Shown here piece after piece: positions 52,830 through 61,242 of a stretch of 64,000 nt of DNA. The stretch's first letter is position 1; the number at the start of each line of letters is the position of its first letter. Made by a program: the position numbers and the translations under genes. The notes below the pieces were generated by a model. The model ran no database searches. It was not told where the DNA came from and was given only the letters and a program-made list of their open reading frames with translations. The stretch is from Kamptonema formosum PCC 10802. Lineage in GTDB: Bacteria > Cyanobacteriota > Cyanobacteriia > Cyanobacteriales > Oscillatoriaceae. The stretch spans positions 1,769,255 through 1,833,254 of the forward strand of contig NZ_KB235948.1 in NCBI RefSeq assembly GCF_000332335.1, given 5' to 3'.

Positions 52830-54524
52830 GTGAGTAAATATATTTTCGTGACTTTCGCTCCCATTCAGGGCTTTATCGAAAAATCCCGCAAATTGCGAGA
52901 TTTATATGGGGCGTCGTTAATTTTATCCTATCTGAGTACCGAGATCCTCAAAGCCGCCAAAAACAAGAACGCCGAGGTGATTTCACCTGGACTGCCCGGG
53001 TTTTCCAAAGGAATGCCCAACCGGATTCTCGTGAAAGGCCATTTTCCTGAAGAGGTGGCCCGTGAGGCTCTTATCGAAGCGTGGGGCAAAGTTTTAAAGC
53101 AGTGCAGGACTTATCTAGAAAGGGAGATCGATGAATTTCTCAAAGGCCAGGGCAAAAAAGTTTATAGCTATACCTGGGATACCTGGGAGATCGAATGGGA
53201 TAAATGGAAGAATCATACTTGGGAGCTTTTTTGGGGAGAGGGCGATACCCCCGATGAAGCGCGAGAAAACCTAGAAAGGCGCAAGCTGTCCAGACGGTGG
53301 ACGGCAATTAACTGGATCGGCGATAGTTCGAGCCTCAGCGGGGCTGATGCGATTGCCTATCCGCGTCTGGAAGCCAAAGATATCAAATTCAACAGTGCCG
53401 GATTCTCATCTGGAGAAAAAGAGCTAGTCAAGGATTTTTATCAAACCTTGGCGGCTCTGTTCGATGGCAACAGCCAGTGGAAACAGGATACGGAAAATTT
53501 TGAAGTTGAAGGAAAATTTATTGCTGAGAACGAACGACTCAGCATTCCCGAACTCGTAAAGCGTCTGGTGACTCACCGTGACGTTGGCAGCCCAATTGGA
53601 ATTCGTCCGCCTGAAAATTTTAATGATATTGTCCGTCTGGCGCGGAATACAGAGCAAGATATCCAAGGCCACTGGACGGGCTGGTTTATGGGGGATGGGG
53701 ATCGCATGGGCGACCATCTCAAAACCCTGGCCCAAAAAAGCGATGGCGAGATTTATAAATTTAGCGAAATTATACGGAATTGGGGGAAAGACTTCGACCA
53801 TAACTTTCCTAGGGAGAGAGGCCGAGTTATTTATGCGGGAGGCGATGATTTTCTGGGAATCATCTATAGCGGGAAGCCAGAAGAACCCATTGCCGGTCGT
53901 GTGGCTTTTGAAGAATTGATTGAAGTGCATAAAAACTGGCAAACTATTCAGCCGAAGATTAGGCAACTGCTGGGAAAAGAAGTTACAATAAGTGTAGGAT
54001 TTGTGTGGGTGGGTGCCGGCGTTCCGCAGCGGGACGTGCTGCAACACTGTCGGGAAGCGCAAAAACGAGCCAAGAATCGAGGGCGCAATCGGGTAACGAT
54101 CCGAGTCGTCTTCAATAATGGCCAGTATATCGAGTGGACAACCCCTTGGGAGTATCTGGACATTCTAACGCACTACAGAGACTTAGACGGCAAAGATAAT
54201 TGGAGTCACGTCTATGGGGATTTGGCCCAGCTGAAGGCTCGCCATGCTTTTGGTTTTGGGGTGAATGATTTAGAAGACCTTGACGGCGTTCGGATTGTGG
54301 ATTTTCTAGATGGAGCATTGGAGTTTTTAGAGATTTACTTTCCCACCTATAAAACAAAAATTTATAGCGCTATGGAGGATATCGTCGGGTATGCTGGCGA
54401 GGATGCTAAAAGACGAAAAGAATTAATTTTGTGGGTTGAAAACTTAATTAATGTCGGGTGGCATCTGTTAGGGGACGCGCCGTCCGATTTATCGCGGGCA
54501 TCAAAGGAGGACGGCTGTGTTTAA
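52830..54524 (+). CDS. cmr2: Cas10/Cmr2, lacking the HD domain
   Basis: 564 residues from the GTG at 52830, chosen because AAAGGA lies about 12 bases upstream and the family's palm N-terminus begins here (SKYIFVTFAPIQGFIEKSRK then LRDLYGASLILSYLS). Canonical Cmr2 has an HD nuclease before this point; none fits here. The first palm has WFMGDGDRMGDHL; the second has the cyclase motif AGGDD at about 337-340, so cyclic oligoadenylate synthesis is expected on target RNA binding. Few cysteines, so the zinc finger is not recognised. Overlaps cmr3 by eight bases. First gene of the Cmr operon. Confidence 0.9.
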   Translation: MSKYIFVTFAPIQGFIEKSRKLRDLYGASLILSYLSTEILKAAKNKNAEVISPGLPGFSKGMPNRILVKGHFPEEVAREALIEAWGKVLKQCRTYLEREIDEFLKGQGKKVYSYTWDTWEIEWDKWKNHTWELFWGEGDTPDEARENLERRKLSRRWTAINWIGDSSSLSGADAIAYPRLEAKDIKFNSAGFSSGEKELVKDFYQTLAALFDGNSQWKQDTENFEVEGKFIAENERLSIPELVKRLVTHRDVGSPIGIRPPENFNDIVRLARNTEQDIQGHWTGWFMGDGDRMGDHLKTLAQKSDGEIYKFSEIIRNWGKDFDHNFPRERGRVIYAGGDDFLGIIYSGKPEEPIAGRVAFEELIEVHKNWQTIQPKIRQLLGKEVTISVGFVWVGAGVPQRDVLQHCREAQKRAKNRGRNRVTIRVVFNNGQYIEWTTPWEYLDILTHYRDLDGKDNWSHVYGDLAQLKARHAFGFGVNDLEDLDGVRIVDFLDGALEFLEIYFPTYKTKIYSAMEDIVGYAGEDAKRRKELILWVENLINVGWHLLGDAPSDLSRASKEDGCV

Positions 54525-55503
54525 ATACGAGATTTTAGTGCGCCCGTTAGGGATGATGTACGGGAGTGCGGGAGGGTTTCTGTCTCCAGAAAATCTGGTG
54601 GGGCGGTCCGGGGCTAAGTTTCCCCCAGACGCTGCGACTCTGGCGGGACTCTTTTTTAGCACTCACTACGGGAATGCCGGTGTCAAAGCAGAACTGAAAG
54701 AAAAATTATATGTTGCCGGCCCGTTTTGGGCAGAGCAAAGCATGCCAAAGAAAATTTCCGTCCCCATTCCTTGGAATTTAATCATTGGCGAAAAAAACTG
54801 GGACAGATGGTATTTAGAATGGCAAGGTGAAGAACCAATCTGGCAGCGAGAGCATAAGGATTGGGGACTGGAACCTGATTATAGCTGGCAACCCATCTCA
54901 TTGTGGGACGACCCGGAAGGTATTTTTAAGAAGCCTATCACAAAAATCCCTTGGAAGTATGCGCCCATTTTGCATCCGCAAATGAAAAAAACGGAGCGCA
55001 GCGCCCTTGATGAAGATGGCTTATTCTTAGAAAATGCTGTTGAAGTCGATCCGGAGGTATGTTTGGTTTATCTCTCCACCTATCCCTTAGAGCCGGGATG
55101 GTATCGTTTTGGAGGTGAAAGTCACTTGGTTGAAATTAATTGTATCGACCTCAAAGGGAGAATGGCCGAACTGTTAGGAGAACCGATTCAAGAGGCTTTT
55201 GCTTTAATCGTTCCGGGGGTTTGGGGGTCAAATCGATTTTCCTATCGCTCTCCCTACCACGCCAACTGCCGCGACTTTCCCAAAGTGATAGAAATGCTGA
55301 CGGATAAACCCGTTCCTTATCGATACAGTGCGGGGGGTCAGCTCAGTCGCGGACGCTATGCTGTACCCGCCGGAAGCGTTTGCGTTTTAGACCGTCCGAT
55401 TGACAAGCCGTGGTGCGAGTGGCCCAAAGAGTGGTTCCCGCAAAATGGATTTCTCAAGCATGTTGGCGGGGGATTGTGTTTGCCGGTAAAGATTACTAAG
55501 TGA
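54517..55503 (+). CDS. cmr3: Cmr3, crRNA 5'-end RAMP subunit
   Basis: 328 residues. Cas5-like RAMP that holds the crRNA 5' handle in type III-B complexes. Family marks: YEILVRPLGMMYGSAGGF, FPPDAATLAGLFFSTHYG, RFGGESHLVEINCIDL (GGE-RxLVE like), RYSAGGQLSRGRYAVPAGSV and a Gly-rich end GFLKHVGGGLCLP. GTG start with a strong AAAGGAGG eight bases before it and an eight-base overlap with cmr2, so translation is coupled. Length is typical. Confidence 0.88.
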   Translation: MFKYEILVRPLGMMYGSAGGFLSPENLVGRSGAKFPPDAATLAGLFFSTHYGNAGVKAELKEKLYVAGPFWAEQSMPKKISVPIPWNLIIGEKNWDRWYLEWQGEEPIWQREHKDWGLEPDYSWQPISLWDDPEGIFKKPITKIPWKYAPILHPQMKKTERSALDEDGLFLENAVEVDPEVCLVYLSTYPLEPGWYRFGGESHLVEINCIDLKGRMAELLGEPIQEAFALIVPGVWGSNRFSYRSPYHANCRDFPKVIEMLTDKPVPYRYSAGGQLSRGRYAVPAGSVCVLDRPIDKPWCEWPKEWFPQNGFLKHVGGGLCLPVKITK

Positions 55504-55521
55504 TGAGAGAGGAGTGGCATA

Positions 55522-56004
55522 ATGTATAAATATACGAAAGGCTGCGGAATTATTGAAACCCTCGCTCCCCTTCACGTTGGGGCGACGGCAGGGGAAGAAA
55601 CGGGCAATCTGAATCTGATTTTTCGAGATCAGTTTACTCAAACCGGCATCATTCCGGGGAGTTCGATTCGCGGCAGACTGCGTTCCGACTTGTATCAATC
55701 CGGAGAGGACGGCGAGAAACTCGCTGAAAATTGGTACGGTCGTGCGGCAGAACGCAGTAAGGACATAGAGAAAGAGATAGAGTTTGAGTCGCGCATCAAA
55801 ATCGAATACGCTTCTATCGTGTGGCTGCCCCAAAGCGATTGCCAGTCCCAAACCGCAAACTGTATCCCAACTGGCATTCGCCCGTGGGCCCAAAACGCCG
55901 GTTGGCGCGAACTCAGAATGCAATCCTCTGGCAACTCCTCCCAAATTTGGGAGGGGAGTGCAGACAAAAGAGTATTGCATCAGTTGGCGCTTGGTATCGA
56001 ATAG
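55522..56004 (+). CDS. Cmr4-like RAMP, shortened
   Basis: 160 residues, against roughly 250-300 for normal Cmr4. The first 105 residues look genuine: IETLAPLHVGATAGEETGNL, IFRDQFTQTGIIPGSSIRGR LRS (GSS and RGR glycine-rich RAMP loop), WYG, then FESRIKIEYASIVWLP, where Cmr4 has its DA-LL-P strand. After that the reading frame turns into an odd Gln/Ser/Trp-rich peptide and stops at 56004. The missing C-terminal half and the palindrome at 55937-55954 suggest a deletion joining cmr4 to the following gene. RBS GAGAGGAG is 8-10 bases upstream of the ATG. Confidence 0.7.
   Translation: MYKYTKGCGIIETLAPLHVGATAGEETGNLNLIFRDQFTQTGIIPGSSIRGRLRSDLYQSGEDGEKLAENWYGRAAERSKDIEKEIEFESRIKIEYASIVWLPQSDCQSQTANCIPTGIRPWAQNAGWRELRMQSSGNSSQIWEGSADKRVLHQLALGIE
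55937..55954. repeat. 18-base perfect palindrome in the Cmr4/RAMP overlap
   Basis: CCTCCCAAATTTGGGAGG is its own reverse complement. It lies at the point where the Cmr4-like frame loses family resemblance. Its right half provides a GGGAGG ribosome site directly before the GTG at 55958. Confidence 0.75.
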
Positions 56005-57562
56005 CGGGCAAGATGCCAACATCATTCGCCCAATTATCGGGGCGAAGGGCTATCCTTACTATCCGGGATCTAGCATGAAGGGCGCATTCAGACAGGCGTG
56101 CGAATCGGAAGCGCAAGCTTTGCACTACTGCGGTGGCGAAGTTCCGGTCGGAGATGGCGAAAATAAACTGCAACCGGGCATCCTTCGCTTCCACGGCGCT
56201 TATCCGGTCGATACATCTTGGACAAATTGCCTTGTCGATCCAGTCCACTCTCAGCAAAGTAAGCAAGTGATTGCTTACGAAACGACAAATGCCAATGTGC
56301 AAATCTCGCTGTATCGGGTGAAGTTGCGCTTTGGAATTTCTAGTGCTATACTGGAACCAACCGATCCGAGATGGGAGGAAATTTGGAAAATTTGGGAGAA
56401 GGCGCTCTCTTCCGGTTTGGGCAGCCGGGTTAGTGCGGGATACGGGTACTTTGATGTCTCTCATCAGGTTCCTACACCTGAGGAATTGCAGCGCGTCGAG
56501 CTAAAGGGACGGGGAGTGGCTTCTACTCTGCTCCAGAAGGAACGACCTGAAGACAAGACAAACACGCCAGAATTTCGCCCCAATATGTTTAAAGCCTGCT
56601 TGCGCGGTCACACTCTGCGCCTGTTGGGGGGGATGACTGACCCGCAGACAGCGCAATATTTGACTAAGATATTGTGGGGTGGTTTTGGAGACGACCGCTC
56701 GAATGGGAAAAATGCGATCCAAGGATTGTTGCGAGTGCGGTTTGAGGGTGATTTAGAGAAAGCCATCGGACTGCACGAGTACATCCCCAAGCCGAACCCG
56801 GGCGAGCCCAAGCCGAACCCGGGCGAGAATCGCTCTCCCACGCCTCAATACGCGCCGGTGTACAATTTGGATCGCGGCGTGCTGCGCATTTTGTTAGCTG
56901 ACCCAAATATCGCAGAGGAGCACCGGCAAAAATTAACGGAGTTGACAGCGGCTCTGATTCGATTTACAATGCTTCTAGGTGGGTTTGGCAAGTCTTGGCG
57001 CAGAATTGACCATCGTTTGTTTGCCCCGAACTATACAAAACACAAGCCTCCCATCGGCTGTCATTGGGAGTTCGCACCGGCTTCCGAATCCCTTTACCTT
57101 CCCATCCACACTTTACAAGATGTTACTCGATTTATCGATAGCGTTCGCGACTGCATACAATCTTGGGCTGATTATCGAGGAGTCCAGTTAGGCAATGCTA
57201 TTGCCGAGCGCTGGCGCGAGGCATGGCATCCTGACAATAATAGTGGATGTGGGGTGCAGGTGTGGGGGCGCATCAGCAAAAGTAAGATTAGCAAAGCCCT
57301 TCCCTGGTTTCACCTTCCCTATCGGAATAAGGATTCGATTTACAAGTCTTGTTTAACCGGCGGAATGAATCAGACGGGAAGAATCTGGCATCGGATGTAT
57401 CCCCATTATGACGTTGATTCCCAGGGTACGGCGCGACTCACAGGAGGCTATGTCGAGTTTCTCACGATTTTTCCGGGGGAGACACAAAGCGATGGCTCTG
57501 ACACAACAAGTCTGTTTTTGACCTTTTTAGACCGAGAAACTGAATTTCAACAACTTTGGTGA
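55958..57562 (+). CDS. Double-RAMP protein (Cmr6-like plus second RAMP)
   Basis: 534 residues from the GTG at 55958; the open frame extends back to 55781 but those residues resemble nothing. First RAMP: YCISWRLVSNSGQDANIIRP then YYPGSSMKGAFRQACESEAQ, the Cmr6-type GSSxKGAxR loop, ending around GLGSRVSAGYGYF. Second RAMP, from about residue 205: NMFKACLRGHTLRLLGGMTD, KILWGGFGDDRSNGKNAIQG, LGGFGKSWRRIDHRL and a C-terminal GRIWHRMYPHYD. Its fold relation (Cmr1- or Cmr6-like) is not sure. The frame overlaps the Cmr4-like gene by 47 bases in another frame. The two RAMPs could supply Cmr6 and Cmr1 functions in one chain. Confidence 0.75.
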   Translation: MQTKEYCISWRLVSNSGQDANIIRPIIGAKGYPYYPGSSMKGAFRQACESEAQALHYCGGEVPVGDGENKLQPGILRFHGAYPVDTSWTNCLVDPVHSQQSKQVIAYETTNANVQISLYRVKLRFGISSAILEPTDPRWEEIWKIWEKALSSGLGSRVSAGYGYFDVSHQVPTPEELQRVELKGRGVASTLLQKERPEDKTNTPEFRPNMFKACLRGHTLRLLGGMTDPQTAQYLTKILWGGFGDDRSNGKNAIQGLLRVRFEGDLEKAIGLHEYIPKPNPGEPKPNPGENRSPTPQYAPVYNLDRGVLRILLADPNIAEEHRQKLTELTAALIRFTMLLGGFGKSWRRIDHRLFAPNYTKHKPPIGCHWEFAPASESLYLPIHTLQDVTRFIDSVRDCIQSWADYRGVQLGNAIAERWREAWHPDNNSGCGVQVWGRISKSKISKALPWFHLPYRNKDSIYKSCLTGGMNQTGRIWHRMYPHYDVDSQGTARLTGGYVEFLTIFPGETQSDGSDTTSLFLTFLDRETEFQQLW

Positions 57563-57569
57563 GGCAACT

Positions 57570-59282
57570 ATGTCTATCTGGATTGTGACGACAGGTAACA
57601 GCGACGTGCAGCTTACGACTGACGAACATTGGGTGGATTTGTACAATGCAGCTGTGGGGGAAGAAGATAGCTCAATTTTAGAAGTCTGTGATGATTTGAT
57701 TTCGGCTCCTACACAAGATCGCGCTACCGGCTTGTATCCCGCGCCGGCGAGAGCGCTGGGTTTGGTTTATCGCGCCAAGTGTTTCGACGACTACTATACA
57801 GATTTAACCTTTCCTTTACTGCACACTTTCATTCAAGGCATTAAAGAGCGTACCGAGTCAGATTGCCCCAGCAAAATTATCGTTCTGCTCACCGACCAAA
57901 CTCAGATTTTTACGCCCAAGCAAAAAGGATATACCGACTGTCCATTTTGGCAAGATACAGTTGAACTGCGTGAGATTTTGACGCGCTACTTCCAAAATAA
58001 TTTGGGCACCGTACCCAACTTTTATTGCATTACTCCGGCACCGGCACAAGGCCAAGATCAGACTGCGACAGCAGGGGCAGACAATTGGGAGTATATGCTC
58101 AAAAAAGTTAACGAAACCTTAGAGCGAGCCTTATCGGAACTCGGCGTCGATCGCGAGACGGAAGAAACTGTCTACGTCAGCCACCAAGCTGGAACGCCGG
58201 CCATTTCTTCAGCTGTCCAATTCTTGACGGTGAGCAAGTTCAAAAACGTTAAGTTTTTGGTTAGCAATCAATATTACCAAGGCTACAACCCAGTTTCCTC
58301 TCCAGATGTTATTGAAAGTTCCAATTACTGGCGGGGATTGCAGATTCAGAAGGCCAAACGCCTAATTCAAAACGGACAGCCCGGTGCGGCTTTGGAAATT
58401 CTTCAGAATATTCCAGATATCCAACCTGACATTATAACCCAATTGCAACAGCTAGTCAATCGCTTCAATATCAAAGCTGATGATACGAACAAGGACAGCC
58501 TGTCCATCGATCGCGAGTTTGAACCCGAAGCTGCTATCAAGCGAGTTCGCGATGCCCTCGACATGATTGAGTTTTTTTTCAGGAATGAAAATTATTTGCC
58601 AGGAATTAATTTACTGGCAGCTGCTCATGAAACTTTTCTAAAAGCAGCTATTTTGGTGGAGGTAGAGAAAAGATGCCAAACTGAAACCCCTCTGGATATT
58701 GCGGAATTAATTAATTGGGATGAAGAGGGATTCTTTTTGTTAAACCCCCAAGAACAGCAGGATTTATTAACAGATAGGCTGAGTTTTCCGATACCTGCAA
58801 CGGTCGATAAGGACAAGAGCCAAGAGAGTAGTGGAGACTATATAAAGTGGACAAAATTCAACCAAAAGTTTGAACTTAATAACAGTCGGTTGCGAAAATG
58901 GCTGCGTAACCTCATAAGTTTTGACGAATGGAACCTATTGAAGTGGTCGTGCACTCAGTACAGAACTAAGAAATACGATTTGCGAAACCAGAATATGCAC
59001 AATCTACGGGGAGTCGAAAAAATTGACGTGATTAGATATCTTTTAGGAAACCCGAACGATGCAAAGTTTGTAATGGCTAGCGTTCCCAATGCGAAGCAAG
59101 AGTATCCTAAGTATTTACTGCGCAAACAATCTTTAAGTGCTGAGGAGGTAGTGGAAGTTTATTCGTGCTGGGTAAAAAAGCCCTTTACAAAAGCTTTGAA
59201 TGATTTAAATTTGCTCAATACTGAGGCCGATGAGGAATCTCTAGAGAAGCAAATTCAAAAGATTGTCAACTTGCTGGGCTGA
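57570..59282 (+). CDS. CARF-HEPN ribonuclease (Csm6/Csx1 type)
   Basis: 570 residues. N-terminal CARF domain: WIVTTGNSDVQLTTDEHW at 4-21 and VSHQAGTPAISSAVQFL at about 203-219, the loops that bind cyclic oligoadenylate. The C-terminal half is helical and holds a HEPN active site R-x4-H, RNQNMH at 472-477. On activation by Cas10-made cOA it would cut RNA non-specifically. ATG seven bases after the RAMP gene, the last gene of the operon. A Csm6 or Csx1 label cannot be chosen from motifs alone. Confidence 0.82.
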   Translation: MSIWIVTTGNSDVQLTTDEHWVDLYNAAVGEEDSSILEVCDDLISAPTQDRATGLYPAPARALGLVYRAKCFDDYYTDLTFPLLHTFIQGIKERTESDCPSKIIVLLTDQTQIFTPKQKGYTDCPFWQDTVELREILTRYFQNNLGTVPNFYCITPAPAQGQDQTATAGADNWEYMLKKVNETLERALSELGVDRETEETVYVSHQAGTPAISSAVQFLTVSKFKNVKFLVSNQYYQGYNPVSSPDVIESSNYWRGLQIQKAKRLIQNGQPGAALEILQNIPDIQPDIITQLQQLVNRFNIKADDTNKDSLSIDREFEPEAAIKRVRDALDMIEFFFRNENYLPGINLLAAAHETFLKAAILVEVEKRCQTETPLDIAELINWDEEGFFLLNPQEQQDLLTDRLSFPIPATVDKDKSQESSGDYIKWTKFNQKFELNNSRLRKWLRNLISFDEWNLLKWSCTQYRTKKYDLRNQNMHNLRGVEKIDVIRYLLGNPNDAKFVMASVPNAKQEYPKYLLRKQSLSAEEVVEVYSCWVKKPFTKALNDLNLLNTEADEESLEKQIQKIVNLLG

Positions 59283-59351
59283 GTTTAACACCTTTTCTTT
59301 GCGTGTGTTTAGCTGTTAGGATCAGGACTTACGCAGCGACACTTAATGTGG

Positions 59352-59388
59352 TGTAGGGTGGGTTACGCTATCGCTAACCCACCCTACA
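59352..59388. repeat. Palindrome GTAGGGTGGGTTA...TAACCCACCCTAC
   Basis: Imperfect inverted repeat with GCTATCG between the arms, 70 bases after the CARF-HEPN stop. May act as the operon terminator. A common cyanobacterial intergenic repeat type. Confidence 0.7.
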
Positions 59389-59662
59389 TATAGAGGCGCA
59401 AGCGTAAGTTCTGAGGCTAATAATGCTGCATGTGGTCGAAAGGAGGCAGATCCTCCAGAGTCGCGTTCCCAGCTAAAGCCCTGGACGTGTAACTGGGGTG
59501 GGCGACGGCATCCCCAGAGCGCAACTCACCGGCACTTCCCACCCCCCCTTGACACTGGCCCACTGGCACCGGCTATCCTGGAAATACCGGCCAACCTCTA
59601 ATCCCGTCATCCCACCTCAAAATCCCAGCCCTTCGAGTTGCAAAAAAAATTTCCGCTACCCG

Positions 59663-59691
59663 TTGACGCCGGCAGTTGAAATATGTAATAC
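59663..59691 (+). promoter_or_regulatory. Promoter of the first duplicated unit
   Basis: TTGACG (59663-59668), 17-base spacer, TAATAC (59686-59691). The same arrangement occurs upstream of the second copy (60610-60638), conserved with the surrounding bases. Confidence 0.65.
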
Positions 59692-59705
59692 TACAAAACA
59701 GAGAA

Positions 59706-59803
59706 GCCCAAGAGGGCAAAGCAACCTAGAAGTCCGACTTTTTTTCCGGTTGGGCGAGGCCAAGCCAAAGGCCAATCGGAGTGGACACCGCTAGAGAGGT
59801 TGC
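59706..59803 (+). ncRNA. Structured 5' leader, copy 1, hides the ribosome site
   Basis: From the sequence: hairpin GCCC-AAGA-GGGC, then closing stem GCAACCT (59721-59727) with AGGTTGC (59797-59803), inside it GTCC/GGAC, CCGGTTGG/CCAATCGG (one G-U) and a GGC-CAA-GCC hairpin. The AGAGG ribosome site (59795-59799) of the following gene overlaps the closing stem, so folding should block translation. The second copy at 60653-60751 keeps every stem. It looks like a riboswitch or thermometer, but matches no class I recognise. Confidence 0.6.
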
Positions 59804-59809
59804 TAGTAA

Positions 59810-60259
59810 ATGATCGGCAAAATCCTTGCAAAACTTGGCTTCTCCCGCACACAAAAGTCACTAGCACGACTTCCAGAACAGCAACTGCTCCTCCCACAAG
59901 TCGCACGGCGGCTGAAAAAAGCAGAGCGACTGGAGCGAAAGGTAGCGATCTACGTCCCGACAACGGTTGATGTGAATGTCCCAGCGGATACGTCACTCCA
60001 TGTGGAGCAAACGCGGCAGCTGATGACTCAGCTGTTCGGCGGCGCAACCTGGAACGAACAAGACGGAGCTTACATGAGCGATGTCGCGGGGATGGTTCGG
60101 GAAAAGAGCATCGTGGTACGGTCCAATACCACCACAGAGGTTCTCGACCGGCACTTCCTAACCCTCGTGGGCTTTGTCGGCGAACTCCAGTACCAGCTGC
60201 GCCAAGAAACAATGGCGATGGAGCTGGATGGCGAAATGCTGCTGCTTCAGTTTGCCTGA
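59810..60259 (+). CDS. Unknown small protein, duplicated, copy 1
   Basis: 149 residues, no family recognised. Shared with copy 2: SLARLPEQ then LLPQVARRLKKAERLERKVA, VDVNVPADTSLHVEQTRQLM, TTTEVLDRHFLTLVGFVGEL, QYQLRQETMAMELDGEMLLL. The start is helical and basic, the end beta-rich. This copy has a 10-residue insertion around GAYMSDVAGMV and a different N-terminus. No cysteine pair, signal peptide or membrane helix. Expressed from its own promoter through a structured leader, with its own terminator. It sits between the Cmr operon and the CRISPR array, so a link to defence is possible but not shown. Confidence 0.6.
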   Translation: MIGKILAKLGFSRTQKSLARLPEQQLLLPQVARRLKKAERLERKVAIYVPTTVDVNVPADTSLHVEQTRQLMTQLFGGATWNEQDGAYMSDVAGMVREKSIVVRSNTTTEVLDRHFLTLVGFVGELQYQLRQETMAMELDGEMLLLQFA

Positions 60260-60278
60260 AGCCGGTTATAAAAAATCT

Positions 60279-60318
60279 ATCTCCCCCTTCCCTATCCGGG
60301 CTGGGGGAGATTTCTTTT
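60279..60318 (+). terminator. Rho-independent terminator, copy 1
   Basis: ATCTCCCCC (60279-60287) pairs with GGGGGAGAT (60303-60311), followed by TTCTTTT. Identical layout after copy 2 at 61243-61282. Confidence 0.8.
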
Positions 60319-60609
60319 GCTTCCTTTTCCCTTTCTGAGTTGGGTGCTGGGGGGTTGGATTTGTGATGGGCTTGAGGGCAGGCGAGACGCCTGCCCTACG
60401 CCTTATATCCGGAGGGTACTGATGGCGGGGAAATCCGCTGGGTGAATTGCCGGCAGCCGGCAATTCACCGCACAAAAAAAGCTCCCTCACCCCCCTTGAC
60501 ACCGGCCCGGTGGCACCGGCTATCCTGGAAGTGCCGGCTAACCTCTAATCCCGTTATCCCACCTCAAAATCCCAGCCCTTCGAGTCGCAAAAAAAATTTC
60601 AGCTACCCC

Positions 60610-60638
60610 TTGACGCCGGCAGTTGAAATATGTAACAC
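60610..60638 (+). promoter_or_regulatory. Promoter of the second duplicated unit
   Basis: TTGACG (60610-60615), 17-base spacer, TAACAC (60633-60638). The -10 differs by one base from copy 1 (TAATAC), so it may be weaker. Confidence 0.6.
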
Positions 60639-60652
60639 TACAAAATAGAGAA

Positions 60653-60751
60653 GCCCAAGAGGGCAACGCAACCTAGAAGTCCGACTTTTTTTTCCGGTTG
60701 GGCGCGGCAAAGCCAAAGGCCAATCGGAGTGGACACCGCTCTAGAGGTTGC
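60653..60751 (+). ncRNA. Structured 5' leader, copy 2
   Basis: Same fold as copy 1: GCCC-AAGA-GGGC hairpin, closing stem GCAACCT (60668-60674) with AGGTTGC (60745-60751), CCGGTTGG/CCAATCGG and GGC-AAA-GCC. Differences fall mainly in loops (for example GGCGAGG to GGCGCGG). The AGAGG ribosome site again overlaps the closing stem. Confidence 0.6.
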
Positions 60752-60757
60752 GAGTCG

Positions 60758-61171
60758 ATGATTAGCCAAACTTTAGCCGAACTTCTCTCCTCCGGTTTAC
60801 TAGAGTCACTAGCACGACTTCCGGAACAGGAACAGCTCCTCCAACAAGTCGCACGGCGGCTGAAAAAAGGAGATCGAGTGGATCGATGGGTAGCAATCCA
60901 TCTCCCAACAAAAGTTGATGTCAAGGTGCTCGCGGATTTCTGGCTCTATGTAGAGCAAACGCAGGAGCTGATGGGTCAGTTGTTCCGCGATGCAATCTGG
61001 AATAGACAAGATGGAGTGAATATTGTGGTGCGTTCCAGTGTCACCACAGAGGTTCTCGACCGGCACTTGCCAACCCTCGTGGGCTTTGTCTGCTATCTCC
61101 AGTACCAACTGCGCCAAGAATCAATGGCGATGGAGCTGGATGGGGAAATCCTCTGGCTTGAGTTTCCCTAA
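60758..61171 (+). CDS. Unknown small protein, duplicated, copy 2
   Basis: 137 residues from the ATG at 60758, the site equivalent to copy 1; a longer frame from 60698 crosses the leader and is not credible. Sequence: SLARLPEQEQLLQQVARRLK, WVAIHLPTKVDVKVLADFWL, VEQTQELMGQLFRDAIWNRQ, TTEVLDRHLPTLVGFVCYLQ, MAMELDGEILWLEFP. About 60 percent identical to copy 1 by eye, while leader and 3' region are more similar than that, so selection on RNA elements or a recent duplication with rapid protein divergence is suggested. No family recognised. Confidence 0.6.
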   Translation: MISQTLAELLSSGLLESLARLPEQEQLLQQVARRLKKGDRVDRWVAIHLPTKVDVKVLADFWLYVEQTQELMGQLFRDAIWNRQDGVNIVVRSSVTTEVLDRHLPTLVGFVCYLQYQLRQESMAMELDGEILWLEFP

Positions 61172-61242
61172 CGCTTTGGAGAAAAGCGATTCGGTTCCCA
61201 ATCCTGCTACAGCTGAAGTTGGGAGCCGGTTATAAAAAATCT

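Noticed and set aside
55522..57562. A type III-E-like multi-RAMP single effector (Cas7-11)
   Set aside because: The operon has Cas10 and Cmr3, the RAMP motifs are Cmr4/Cmr6-like, and the first RAMP is in another frame.
59498..59794. 98-codon frame over the first structured leader
   Set aside because: It crosses promoter and leader, and the equivalent frame is not kept in the second copy.
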